A stretch of 64,000 nt of DNA, from the NCBI RefSeq assembly GCF_011303755.1, contig NZ_CP049885.1:150001-214000 (forward strand). The letters are read 5' to 3'. The DNA comes from Acidovorax sp. HDW3. Lineage in GTDB: Bacteria; Pseudomonadota; Gammaproteobacteria; Burkholderiales; Burkholderiaceae_C. A model generated the notes under the pieces. The model searched no databases. It saw nothing but the letters and a program-made list of their open reading frames with translations, and had not been told where the DNA came from. The position numbers and the translations under genes are program-made. Positions 10,506 to 19,010 of the stretch are shown piece after piece (the stretch's first letter is position 1; every line of letters begins with the position of its first letter).

Positions 10506-12373
10506 GCGTCCAACCCCAGCCATTGCCAATAGGGAATGCTGGCGTAGGCCAGCAGCACGCGCACGGCGTTGAGCCCCCATTGGTAGCGCATGAACAGGGC
10601 CAAATCGCCACGCTGGCGCAGGCCGGCGCCGAGCGCTTGTTGGTAGGTGGAGTTCTGGTGCGGCAGAAACCAGATGTCGGAAAACAGCGAGGTCAGGAAG
10701 ACCACGATCCAGGGGTGGATGCCCAGCTCTATGCCCAGCGGCAGCAGCAGCGTGGCCGCCAGCACCATGCCGGCGGTCAGGGGCAGCACCAGGCGCAGCA
10801 GCACCGTGACCAGCAGCGCCAGCGCGGTGAACCAGCCCAGGCTGCCATCCATCCACTGCAGGCCGGTGCCCAGCTGTGCCAGCAGCAGCTTGTCCAGGCC
10901 GAGGTAGCCCAGCGCCTGCGTCAGGCCGTCGAGCGAGAGCAAAAAGAAAATCATGGGCCAGTCGATCTTGCTCTGAAACGCCGGCTTGTCGAGCAGGCCC
11001 AGCACCAGCAAAGCGCCCAGCAGCAGCCCGACGAGCCAGGCGGCCTGTGACTGGTGCCACTGCGGCCACAGCGAGCCCAGCACGAACAGGGTAAAGCCCA
11101 GCGCCGCCGCCCATTCCCCCCGGCGCAGCGGCCCCAGGGTGTGCAGCTGCGCCTGCAGGCGGGCCTGCGGCAGGGGGGCGGGCACGGCGGGCAGCCAGGC
11201 GCGGCGCATGGTGCCCAGGTGCCACAGCAGCAGGCCCAGGGCGACCACTGCCGCGCCGACGAGCCAGGCGGCGCCTTCAAATTCCCGGCGCACCTGGGGC
11301 GGCAGCATGGAAAAGGCGGCCAGGTTGGAGGACTTGGCTGTGAGCAAGAGGGGCGCAAACAAGGTGGCGCCGGTGAAGGTGGCCACCATCAGGGCCGTGG
11401 CCTCGGGGCTGCGGGCGGGGGCGTTCAGGCTGGCGTCCATTTCTTGGTACAGCGGCAGCAGCAGCGACATGCGCGCATTCGACGACGGCATGACGATGGA
11501 GAGCACAAAGCCAAACGCCGTCAGGGCAAAGCGGTGCCAGGCGGGCCGGTCGGGCAGGCGCAGCAGCACCCACAGCATGAGGCGGTAGGCCAGGCCGGAG
11601 CTGACCATGAGCGCCGACAGCCCGTACACCCCCAGCAGCAGCAAAAACGCCCGCGAGTAAAAGCCGTGCAGCGCCACCTGCGCCGGCACCAGCTCGATGA
11701 ACAGCATGGCGGCGACGGCGATCAGGGGCGGGATGAACTCATCGACCAGGTTGAACAGCCACAGCAGCGCCGTCATGCAAAACAGCCCGAGATAGACCGC
11801 GCTGTGCGCCGGCAGCGCCGCGCGGCTGGCCAGCCACCAGGCCAGCAGCGGCAGCACCAGGGTGGCGCCCCAGCCCAGCCAGGTGCGGCGCGGCAAGCCC
11901 AGCGGTGGGAGGGGGTGGGGGGCCGGTGTCTGCGCCTGCGCCGGGGGCGCTGTCGCCAGGGCGCCCAGGCGCTGCGCCAGCGCCAGCAGGGCCTGGCTGC
12001 GCAGCGGCGCGTGGCCTGCCAGCAGGGTTTGCAAGGCGGCGCGTTCGATGTGCAGGGCGCTCACGGCGCTGTCGGCGCGCAGGTCGGCCAGGTAGCGCAC
12101 CTGGGCCGGGGGGCCGTCGGCCAAAGCCTCGTGGCCAAAGGCGGCGCCGCTGCACAGGGGCTGGGGCGTGGGCGTGCACAGCGTGGCCTGGCCTTGCACG
12201 ATCCAGCCGTAATGCGTGGCCTGGGCGCCCGCCTGGGTCAGCAGCTCGCCCGCCGGCACGTGGCGCACCTGGGTGCCGGCGAGCAGGCGCGCGCGCTCCA
12301 GGGCGCTGCAACCGGCAAACAGCGGGTGGGCGGCCAGGGCGGCGCTCAAGTCGGTGGCGGAGGGGGCTTCCAT
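10502..12373 (-). CDS. Cyclic-nucleotide-binding domain fused to an SLC13/DASS permease
   Basis: A 623-residue fusion. Residues 1 to about 135 form a cNMP/Crp-type beta-barrel (HPLFAGCSALERARLLAG, HVPAGELLTQAG) without a DNA-binding domain. From about residue 162 there are 11-12 predicted membrane segments of the divalent anion:Na+ symporter (SLC13) family, with the conserved MPSSNARMSLLLPLY stretch near residue 295 and a second half-repeat with PLTAGMVLAATLLLP. SLC13 members import dicarboxylates, sulfate or other divalent anions with sodium. The N-terminal module suggests direct allosteric control by a nucleotide or another ligand. The downstream binding-protein-like gene overlaps by 4 bp. 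The substrate is not predictable from the sequence. Confidence 0.82.
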   Translation of the reverse strand: MEAPSATDLSAALAAHPLFAGCSALERARLLAGTQVRHVPAGELLTQAGAQATHYGWIVQGQATLCTPTPQPLCSGAAFGHEALADGPPAQVRYLADLRADSAVSALHIERAALQTLLAGHAPLRSQALLALAQRLGALATAPPAQAQTPAPHPLPPLGLPRRTWLGWGATLVLPLLAWWLASRAALPAHSAVYLGLFCMTALLWLFNLVDEFIPPLIAVAAMLFIELVPAQVALHGFYSRAFLLLLGVYGLSALMVSSGLAYRLMLWVLLRLPDRPAWHRFALTAFGFVLSIVMPSSNARMSLLLPLYQEMDASLNAPARSPEATALMVATFTGATLFAPLLLTAKSSNLAAFSMLPPQVRREFEGAAWLVGAAVVALGLLLWHLGTMRRAWLPAVPAPLPQARLQAQLHTLGPLRRGEWAAALGFTLFVLGSLWPQWHQSQAAWLVGLLLGALLVLGLLDKPAFQSKIDWPMIFFLLSLDGLTQALGYLGLDKLLLAQLGTGLQWMDGSLGWFTALALLVTVLLRLVLPLTAGMVLAATLLLPLGIELGIHPWIVVFLTSLFSDIWFLPHQNSTYQQALGAGLRQRGDLALFMRYQWGLNAVRVLLAYASIPYWQWLGLDA

Positions 12374-12376
12374 TAC

Positions 12377-12422
12377 TCTGTTTTTTATAGCTGCTAGCGC
12401 TTGTTGGGTAAGGGCTGGATGC
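12377..12422. repeat. Dispersed repeat copy between cNMP-SLC13 and ImmA-like genes
   Basis: CTGTTTTTTATAGCTGCTAGCGCTTGTTGGGTAAGGGC fills almost all of the 49-bp gap and ends exactly at the stop codon of the ImmA-like gene. The core TAGCTGCTAGCGCTT is the best-conserved part of the family. Confidence 0.8.
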
Positions 12423-12947
12423 CTATTCTTCCCAAATATTGGGGTCGGCGCCCTGGCGCGCCAGGGGCTGCGGCAGGCGCAGGCCTAAGTCGGCCAGGCG
12501 CTGCTTGATGAGGATGGGCGGTACCTCAAACAGGTGCGCCAATTCTTCCACGTTGCCGGCGTGGCCGTCTTGGAGGGTGAACTGCAGCACCTCGGTGGGC
12601 ACGAGCAGGCGCAGGGCGAAGTCGTTGGCCTCGCTGTCCATGCGCTGGTGGTAGTCCACGTGGTAGCTGTCGCTGACCACGATCTCGCGCCGCATTCCCG
12701 GGCGCAGGTGGTGCAGCGCCAGGTGCCCCAGGGCGTGGGCCACGCCGTAGCGCTGGTGCATGAAGGGGTGGCTGGCGTCGATGGTGATGCGCGCCTTGTT
12801 CTCGCGCGAAATCTCCAGCAGCGCGCAGGCCGCGCCGGTGCTGCCCAGCGCCATGGCCACGCCCATGCCCCGGGCGATGTGCGCCAGGTTCACGGGCACG
12901 GACTGGTCCCAGTGGGTTTTCAAAATGCCTTCGGCGAGCAAACTCAT
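12423..12947 (-). CDS. ImmA/IrrE-type (DUF955) protein lacking the catalytic glutamate
   Basis: A 174-residue protein of the ImmA/IrrE metallopeptidase family, whose active members cleave phage or stress repressors. The segment VAHALGHLALHH (residues 69-80) is in the place of the HExxH motif: His71 and His75 are present but the catalytic Glu is Ala72 (GCC). The downstream acidic ligand Glu106 in EANDFALRLL is kept. The core fold is complete and the C-terminal half contains a FEVPPILIKQRL helix typical of the family. It is therefore probably a non-proteolytic zinc-binding member. No partner HTH repressor lies next to it; PPK2 is divergent and the cNMP-SLC13 gene lies upstream of its 3' end on the same strand. 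Confidence 0.85.
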   Translation of the reverse strand: MSLLAEGILKTHWDQSVPVNLAHIARGMGVAMALGSTGAACALLEISRENKARITIDASHPFMHQRYGVAHALGHLALHHLRPGMRREIVVSDSYHVDYHQRMDSEANDFALRLLVPTEVLQFTLQDGHAGNVEELAHLFEVPPILIKQRLADLGLRLPQPLARQGADPNIWEE

Positions 12948-13049
12948 ACGGGAATTATCGGCAGGCCGTGGCGTGGGGTTGACAGGCCGGTGCTGGGGCA
13001 AAACCCTGGTGCCACAATGGCATCGTCCCTTGGCTTGCATCTTGTCACC

Positions 13050-14177
13050 ATGACCGACTCCACCACCTCTGCGCCCCTGCCCACCCCGGCCCCCGTGGCC
13101 GCCCCGCGCCGTCGCCCCCGGGCGCGCGCTGCCAGCGCGGGCGATACCCTGCCCGTCCTGACGCCCAAGGCCGTGCCGCGCCAGGCGGCGGCCAAGTCCC
13201 TGCGTGCTGCCCAAGGCCGCAAACTCGCTGCGGTGCACGACCTGCTCGAACGCACGCCCCAGCCTGATGCCGAGCGTGCAGCGGCGCTGCGCGCGCTCAT
13301 CGACGGCGCCAGCGAGGACGACCGCGCCATGCTGCGCGCGGCCCTGCTCGACCAGGGCAGCCCGGTGCTGCAAGGTGGCCACCCCGACGACGAGCTGGCC
13401 GACGACTGGCGCGAAGGCGGCTACCCCTACAAGCACCTCATGCGCCGCGCCACCTACGAGGCGCAGAAGTACCAGCTGCAGGTGGAGCTGCTCAAGCTGC
13501 AGGCTTGGGTCAAAGAGACGGGCCAGCGCGTCGTCATCCTGTTCGAGGGCCGCGACGCTGCTGGCAAGGGCGGCACCATCAAGCGCTTCATGGAGCATCT
13601 GAACCCGCGCGGCGCGCGCGTCGTGGCGCTGGAAAAGCCCAGCGAGGTCGAGCGCGGCCAGTGGTACTTTCAGCGCTACATCCAGCACCTGCCGACGGCC
13701 GGCGAGATCGTGCTCTTTGACCGCAGCTGGTACAACCGCGCCGGCGTCGAGCGCGTGATGGGTTTTTGCTCCGAGCAGGAGTACCACGAGTTCATGCACC
13801 AGGCGCCCGAGTTCGAGCGCCACCTGGTGCGCAGCGGCATCCACGTCGTCAAGTTCTGGTTTTCCGTCACCCGCGCCGAGCAGCGCCGGCGCTTCAAGGA
13901 GCGCGAGGTGCACCCGCTCAAGCAGTGGAAGCTCAGCCCCGTGGACCTGGCCTCGCTCGACAAATGGGACGACTACACCCGCGCCAAAGAAGCCATGTTT
14001 TTTGACACCGACACCGCCGATTCGCCCTGGACGGTGGTCAAGAGCGACTGCAAAAAGCGCGCGCGCCTGAACGCCATGCGCTACGTGCTGCACAAGCTGC
14101 CCTACGCCAACAAATCGCTCAAAGCCATCGGCAAGATCGACACCCTGATCGTTGGTCGGACCCAGAGCGGTTATTGA
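13050..14177 (+). CDS. ppk2: Polyphosphate kinase 2 (PPK2)
   Basis: A 375-residue PPK2 that uses polyphosphate to phosphorylate nucleotides (ADP or GDP) or runs in reverse. Residues 1-110 are a basic, Ala/Pro-rich extension that is probably disordered. The catalytic domain follows, with the Walker A loop GRDAAGKGG (167-175), the Walker B region LFDRSWYNRAGVE near 215, and the lid helices with KEREVHPLKQWKLS. The presence of one catalytic domain makes it a class I PPK2. An alternative in-frame ATG at 13017 would add 11 residues; neither start has a clear ribosome-binding site. The gene is followed by a DUF4197 gene after 11 bp. Confidence 0.93.
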   Translation: MTDSTTSAPLPTPAPVAAPRRRPRARAASAGDTLPVLTPKAVPRQAAAKSLRAAQGRKLAAVHDLLERTPQPDAERAAALRALIDGASEDDRAMLRAALLDQGSPVLQGGHPDDELADDWREGGYPYKHLMRRATYEAQKYQLQVELLKLQAWVKETGQRVVILFEGRDAAGKGGTIKRFMEHLNPRGARVVALEKPSEVERGQWYFQRYIQHLPTAGEIVLFDRSWYNRAGVERVMGFCSEQEYHEFMHQAPEFERHLVRSGIHVVKFWFSVTRAEQRRRFKEREVHPLKQWKLSPVDLASLDKWDDYTRAKEAMFFDTDTADSPWTVVKSDCKKRARLNAMRYVLHKLPYANKSLKAIGKIDTLIVGRTQSGY

Positions 14178-14188
14178 AGTAAAGGAAT

Positions 14189-14902
14189 ATGACCATGACG
14201 CTTTCCCGCCGCCTGCTCCTGGCCCACGGTGTGGGCACCCTGGCGCTGCTGTGCGCCGCGCAGCAGCGCGCCCTGGCGCTGTCGCTCGACCAGCTGAGCA
14301 ACGCCGACGCCGCCAGCGGCGTCAAGGCCGCGCTCACCAAGGGGGCCGAGGTGGCCGTCGATCTGCTCGGGCGCCCCGACGGCTTTCTGGGCAACCCGCA
14401 GGTACGCATCGGCCTGCCCGGCCAGCTCGAAGAGGCCGCCGGGCTGCTGCGCCGCTTTGGCCAGGGCGCGCGCATCGACGAGCTCATCACCAACATCAAC
14501 CGCGCCGCCGAGGCCGCCGTGCCCATGGGGCGCGATCTGCTCATCGGTGCGGTGCAGAAAATGACCGTCACCGACGCCAAAAACATCCTCAGCGGCGGCG
14601 ACACGGCGGTGACGCAGTTCTTTGCCGACAAAACCCGCGCCCCGCTGGGCCAGCGCTTCCTGCCCGTGGTCAGCCAGGCGACGGAAAAAGTCGGCCTGAC
14701 CCAGCAGTACAACGCCATCGCCGGCAAGGCCGCCAGCTTTGGCCTGGTCAAGGCCGAGGACGCCAACTTGCAGCAGTACGTCACCGGCAAGACGCTCGAC
14801 GGCCTGTACTTCATGATTGGCGAGCAAGAGCGCAAGATCCGCAGCAACCCCGCCGAAGCCGGCAGCGCCCTGCTGCAAAAAGTCTTCGGCGCCAGCCGGT
14901 GA
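14189..14902 (+). CDS. DUF4197 family exported protein
   Basis: A 237-residue protein with an N-terminal signal sequence (LLLAHGVGTLALLCAAQQ, likely cleavage after ALA near residue 31). The mature part is all-helical and matches the DUF4197 family, whose members carry the sequence LGRPDGFLGNP and repeated amphipathic helices. Function unknown; family members are secreted or periplasmic. An AAGGAATA ribosome-binding site precedes the ATG; a second ATG two codons later is equally possible. It is 11 bp behind ppk2 and overlaps the next gene by 4 bp, so ppk2, DUF4197 and ychJ form an operon. Confidence 0.85.
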   Translation: MTMTLSRRLLLAHGVGTLALLCAAQQRALALSLDQLSNADAASGVKAALTKGAEVAVDLLGRPDGFLGNPQVRIGLPGQLEEAAGLLRRFGQGARIDELITNINRAAEAAVPMGRDLLIGAVQKMTVTDAKNILSGGDTAVTQFFADKTRAPLGQRFLPVVSQATEKVGLTQQYNAIAGKAASFGLVKAEDANLQQYVTGKTLDGLYFMIGEQERKIRSNPAEAGSALLQKVFGASR

Positions 14903-15303
14903 AGCGCCGCCCTGCCGCCCCCGCGCCCTGCCCCTGCGGCAGCGGAGGCGCCCTGGCCGATTGCTGCGCGCGCTACCTCGATCACTGGTCCGATGGCCCC
15001 GCCCCCAGCGCCGAGGCCCTGATGCGCTCGCGCTACAGCGCCTTCGTGCTGCAGCGCCCCGACTACCTGCAGGCCACCTGGCACGCCAGCACGCGCCCGG
15101 CCACGCTCGACTGCGACCCGGGCCAGCGCTGGCTTGGCCTGCAGGTGCGCGCCGCGCGCAGCACCGGCGCCGACCAGGCCGAGGTCGAATTCATCGCCCG
15201 CTGGCGCGAGGCCGGGGGCCGCGCGCAGCGCCTGCACGAGCGCAGCCGCTTCGTGCGCGAGGGCGGGCGCTGGTACTACGTGGACGGCGATTTTTTGGAT
15301 TAA
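14899..15303 (+). CDS. YchJ family protein with SEC-C zinc motif
   Basis: A 134-residue UPF0225/YchJ-type protein. The N-terminal zinc-binding SEC-C motif reads CPCGSGG followed by DCC; the rest is an NTF2-like alpha/beta domain (ALMRSRYSAFVLQ, WLGLQVRAA, FVREGGRWYYVDGDFLD). The start is GTG at 14899, overlapping the DUF4197 stop as GTGA. Function unknown; SEC-C motifs mediate protein contacts, as in SecA. Its stop codon borders directly on a dispersed repeat copy. Confidence 0.85.
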   Translation: MKRRPAAPAPCPCGSGGALADCCARYLDHWSDGPAPSAEALMRSRYSAFVLQRPDYLQATWHASTRPATLDCDPGQRWLGLQVRAARSTGADQAEVEFIARWREAGGRAQRLHERSRFVREGGRWYYVDGDFLD

Positions 15304-15362
15304 ATCGGCCTCTAGCGCGCTCTGGATAAGCGCGAGCAGCTATCAAAACAGGAGTGAATGCC
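15304..15362. repeat. Dispersed repeat filling the gap between ychJ and an SBP gene
   Basis: The whole 59-bp gap between the convergent stop codons is a repeat copy: GCCTCTAGCGCGCTCTGGATAAGCGCGAGCAGCTATCAAAACAGGAG, written here from position 15308. The arms GCGCGCT and AAGCGCG could form a hairpin, so the element may act as a bidirectional 3' end structure. Confidence 0.8.
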
Positions 15363-16922
15363 TCACTCCCACCACATCGCGGCAATGTCGTGGGCGTACA
15401 CCGGGTAATGCAGCCACACCCCGCGCAGGCCCTTGCGCAGCACCGAGCTGAGCTGCGGTGCAAACAGCCAGGCGTTGACCGCATCCTCGGCCAGGTGGCG
15501 CTGCAGCTGCGCCCACAGCTGCTGGCGCTGGCGCGGCTGCACGCTGGCGTGGTACTGCGCCACGCGTTGGCGAAACGCCGGGCTGTCGTAGCCGAAGTAG
15601 TACTGAGGGTCGGTGTAGATCGGGTAGTCCAGCGGCTCGACGTGGTTGATCAGCGTCATGTCGAAATCGCCCTTGAACGGCCCGGCCAGCCACTGCGGCC
15701 AGCTCAGCAGCTGCGGCTGCAGCGTGATGCCCACGCGCGCCAGGTCGGCGGTGATGAGTGGCGCGCCGCTGCGTGCGTACATCAAGGGCGGCAGCGCCAG
15801 CCCCAGGCGCAGGCCCGGCGCCACGCCCGCCTCGCGCAGCAGGGCGCGGGCGCGCTCGGGGTCGTAAGGGTACTGGTGCGCGAGGTTGACGTAGCCCGGA
15901 TCGACGGGCGAAAAATGGCTGCCGATGGCGCTGCCGCGCCCGTCGAGCACCTGGCGGATGAAGGCCTCGCGGTCAATCGCGTGCGTGATGGCGCGGCGCA
16001 CGCGCACGTCGCCCAGTGGCGTGCGGCGGTGGTTGAGCGCCAGCAGGCCCTTGCCGCTGGAGTTGCCAAACAGCACCTGGTAGCGGTCGTCGGTCAGCAG
16101 CGTCTGCAGGGTGTTGACGGCGTAGTGAAAGTACAGGTCGATCTCGCCGCGCGCGAGCACCTCGGGTTTTTGGTCCAGATCGGTGACGAACAGCAGCCGG
16201 GCGCTGTCCATGCGCACCTGCGCCGGCGGGTGCCAGCTGGGCGCGCGCACCAGGTCGATGGGCTGACCCCGGCGCCACGGCCCGGCCAGCCGGTACGGGC
16301 CGGTGCCCACCGGGGCGCTGGCCGCCTGCGCGGCACTCGCCGGGTGCAGGATCACGGCCGGGCTCTCGCCCAGGCGAAACAGCAGCTGCGCGTCGGGGTG
16401 TTGCAGCTGCAGCACCACGGTCAGCGGGTCGGGCGTCTCGACGCTGGCCAGGTTGTCAAACAGCGCCTTGCGCGCCTTGTTCGTCGAGCCCGGCGCCACG
16501 GCGCGCGCAAAGCTAAAGCGCACGCAATCGGCATTGAACGCCTGGCCATCGTGAAAGCGCACCCCCGGGCGCAGGCGCAGGGTGTAGCGGCGCTGGCTGG
16601 CATCGACCTGCCAGGACTGCGCCAGCAGCGGGCTGACGCGCCCGTCCTCGCCGATGCGCGTCAGGCCCTCAAAAATATTCAGGTGCACCACCTCGCCAAC
16701 GGCAGCGGCAGCGGCCATGGTGGGGTCCAGGCTGTCGGGTTCGAGCGTGAGGTTGAGCGTGACGTGGCGCCGCCCGCTGGGCGCTGCCGCCAGCGCCGGC
16801 GCAGCGGCCAGGGCCAGCGACTGCGCCAGACAGGCGCGGCGTGTCAGTGGGGGCAGAAGGGGCGGGAAGGCGCGGGGCATAAGACGGGCGCAATAGAGCG
16901 AAATTGCAGCAAAGTGTGACAT
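15363..16922 (-). CDS. ABC transporter substrate-binding protein, peptide/nickel family (SBP_bac_5)
   Basis: A periplasmic binding protein of the DppA/OppA family, up to 519 residues. Family signatures are present: LEPDSLDPT near the start of the mature protein, FEGLTRIGEDG, YTLRLRPGVRFHDGQAFNADCV, and VRRAITHAIDREAFI. A signal peptide with RRACLAQSLALAAAPALAAAP fits either start. The ATG at 16880 (505 aa) places the twin arginine closer to the N-terminus and may be the true start; neither has a strong ribosome-binding site. No permease or ATPase genes adjoin it, so it is an orphan that would depend on a transporter encoded elsewhere. The ligand could be a peptide or an unrelated small molecule. 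Confidence 0.9.
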   Translation of the reverse strand: MSHFAAISLYCARLMPRAFPPLLPPLTRRACLAQSLALAAAPALAAAPSGRRHVTLNLTLEPDSLDPTMAAAAAVGEVVHLNIFEGLTRIGEDGRVSPLLAQSWQVDASQRRYTLRLRPGVRFHDGQAFNADCVRFSFARAVAPGSTNKARKALFDNLASVETPDPLTVVLQLQHPDAQLLFRLGESPAVILHPASAAQAASAPVGTGPYRLAGPWRRGQPIDLVRAPSWHPPAQVRMDSARLLFVTDLDQKPEVLARGEIDLYFHYAVNTLQTLLTDDRYQVLFGNSSGKGLLALNHRRTPLGDVRVRRAITHAIDREAFIRQVLDGRGSAIGSHFSPVDPGYVNLAHQYPYDPERARALLREAGVAPGLRLGLALPPLMYARSGAPLITADLARVGITLQPQLLSWPQWLAGPFKGDFDMTLINHVEPLDYPIYTDPQYYFGYDSPAFRQRVAQYHASVQPRQRQQLWAQLQRHLAEDAVNAWLFAPQLSSVLRKGLRGVWLHYPVYAHDIAAMWWE

Positions 16923-16952
16923 AGTTACCCGATATTCCTACTTGCAGGTCAT

Positions 16953-19010
16953 TTGGGTCGGCCCATGTCTGGTGCGCTTCTCGCTTTTGTTTCGCCGCTG
17001 GCCCGCCGCTGGGCGTGGCCGGTGCTGGGCCTGCTGGCGCTGGGCGCTGTGCTCGTCGCCGGCTGGGGCGCGCAGCGGCTGTACCAGCAGCGTGAGGCGC
17101 AGTTTCGGCACCAGGCCGAGGCGACGGTGCAAACCATCAACCAGCTGCAGGCGCGCAACCTGGCCGTTTGGCGCCGGCGCCAGCTGGCCGACGCGGCCCA
17201 GCTCAGCGAAGACCCGCTGCTGGCGCAGGCCGCGCAGCAGTGGCTGGCGCACCCGGCGGCGCGCAAGGCGCAGCCGCTGCAGGAGCGCCTGCGCAGCCTG
17301 CTCGAACGCGGTGGCTACAGCAGCGCGGTGCTGCTGGACCTGCAGGGGCAGCAGCGCCTGACGGCGCAGGGGCCGCAGGCGCAGCCCTTGCCGCCGCAGG
17401 TGCAGCAGTCCCTGGCGCAATCTCTGGCGCAGGCCGAGCCGGTGTGCGTCGAGCTGCACCAGCCCAGCCCGGATGCGGCCCCGGTCATGGGGCTGATCGC
17501 GCCGCTGTTCGACGGCCTCGCTCCGGTGGCCGCGCTGTGGCTGCAGATCGATGTGCGCGCCAACCTCTACCCGCAGCTGCGCAGCTGGCCCATCACCAGC
17601 CCCTCGGCCGAATCGCTGCTGCTGCAGGGCACGCCGCCACAGCAGTACCTGAGCCCGTTGCGCCTGGGGCCGACAGAGCGGGCGCTGCAGCCGGCGCAGG
17701 GGGGTGACCAGGTCGCCCAGCGGGCTTTGCAGGGCCAGCAGGGCAGCTACTACGGCCAGGACTACCGGGGCCAGGCGGTGCTGGCCGCTGCCAGCAGCGT
17801 GCCGGGCACGCCGTGGGTGTTGCTGTCGAAGATGGATGAGAGGGACGCGCTCGCCAGCACGCAGCGCAACCAGTGGCTGCTGTGGGCGCTGCTGTGCAGC
17901 CTGGGGTTGCTGCTCGCTGGCGTGGTGGCGGCGCTGTGGCAGTGGCGTGCCCGCCAGCGCGTGGCCGAACTGCAGCGCGAGTTGCAGCGCTCCATGCGTT
18001 GGCTGGAGACGGCGCAAAAGGCCGCCAGCATGGGCTACTTCTCCTACGACATGCTGCAGCAACAGTTTTTCATGTCGAGCATGGCCAACAGCATCTTCGG
18101 CCTGGCGCCGCAAGACCACATGACGCTGCGCCAATGGAGCGCCATGCTGCTGCCCGAGGAGCGTAAACATGTGCTGCAGGTGCACGCCCAGGCCATGCAG
18201 GCGCGCGGCGCCTTGCGCCTGCAGTACCGCATTCGCCGCGCCAGCGACGGCCAGCAGCGCTGGGTGCAGGTGTGGGGCGAATACGGCACCAACGAAGAAG
18301 CTCAGCTGCAGCGCATGAGCGGCACGGTGCAGGACATCACCGAGCGCAAGCAGGCCGAGGAGCAGCTCGACCACTACCGCCTGAGCCTGGAGGAGCAGGT
18401 GCGCCTCGATGCCCTGACCCAGCTCGCCAACCGCCTGGCGCTCGACGAGGCCGTGCGCCAGGAATGGGAGCGCGCGCAGCTGCGCGGTATGCCGCTGACG
18501 GTGCTGATGATCGACGTCGATCACTTCAAAGCCTACAACGACCGCTACGGCCACGTCGCCGGCGACCTGTGCCTGCAGCGCGTGGCGCGCGCCCTGGCCG
18601 GGGCGGCGCAGCGCGCGGGCGAGCTGGTGGCGCGCTATGGCGGCGAGGAGTTTGCCGTGCTGCTGCCCGATTGCGACGAGCTGCAGGCCCTGGCCGTGGC
18701 GCAGCGCCTGTGCACGGCGGTGCGCGAGCTCGGCCTGGAGCACCTGGGCAGCGCGGTGGCGTCGGTGGTCACCGTCAGCATCGGCCTGGCCTGCCTGCGC
18801 GGGGGCGAGGCGGCGCTCGCCGGAGCGCAGGGCGTGCGCCAGCTGTTCGAGCGCGCCGACGCCGCGCTCTACCAGGCCAAGCAGGCCGGGCGCGACCGGG
18901 TGGCGCTCGCCGGTGCACAATCGCTCGCTCCGCTGCCCGCGCTGGGCAGCCTGCCCCCGCCAGCACCGCCCGCAGCGGCGCCTGCACCCCCTGCGATTTA
19001 TGACATTTGA
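16953..19010 (+). CDS. Membrane-bound PAS-GGDEF diguanylate cyclase
   Basis: A 685-residue protein that should make c-di-GMP. TM1 is at about residues 20-42, an extracytoplasmic sensor of about 255 residues follows, TM2 is at about 300-322, a PAS domain spans about 345-465 (QYRIRRASDGQQRWVQVWGE), and the GGDEF domain runs from about 470 to 650. The active-site motif is GGEEF at 563-567, and DVDHFKAYND is intact, so it is predicted active. The product-inhibition I-site RxxD is not intact at its usual place (RAGE). The C-terminus is an Ala/Pro-rich tail. Its last 11 bp overlap the next gene, a HAD phosphatase. Confidence 0.92.
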   Translation: MGRPMSGALLAFVSPLARRWAWPVLGLLALGAVLVAGWGAQRLYQQREAQFRHQAEATVQTINQLQARNLAVWRRRQLADAAQLSEDPLLAQAAQQWLAHPAARKAQPLQERLRSLLERGGYSSAVLLDLQGQQRLTAQGPQAQPLPPQVQQSLAQSLAQAEPVCVELHQPSPDAAPVMGLIAPLFDGLAPVAALWLQIDVRANLYPQLRSWPITSPSAESLLLQGTPPQQYLSPLRLGPTERALQPAQGGDQVAQRALQGQQGSYYGQDYRGQAVLAAASSVPGTPWVLLSKMDERDALASTQRNQWLLWALLCSLGLLLAGVVAALWQWRARQRVAELQRELQRSMRWLETAQKAASMGYFSYDMLQQQFFMSSMANSIFGLAPQDHMTLRQWSAMLLPEERKHVLQVHAQAMQARGALRLQYRIRRASDGQQRWVQVWGEYGTNEEAQLQRMSGTVQDITERKQAEEQLDHYRLSLEEQVRLDALTQLANRLALDEAVRQEWERAQLRGMPLTVLMIDVDHFKAYNDRYGHVAGDLCLQRVARALAGAAQRAGELVARYGGEEFAVLLPDCDELQALAVAQRLCTAVRELGLEHLGSAVASVVTVSIGLACLRGGEAALAGAQGVRQLFERADAALYQAKQAGRDRVALAGAQSLAPLPALGSLPPPAPPAAAPAPPAIYDI

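Noticed and set aside
12423-15303. ImmA-like, PPK2, DUF4197 and YchJ genes considered as a phage-defence or toxin-antitoxin island
   Set aside because: The ImmA-like protein lacks its catalytic residue and a partner, and the others are housekeeping or widely conserved genes; base composition does not differ from the surroundings.
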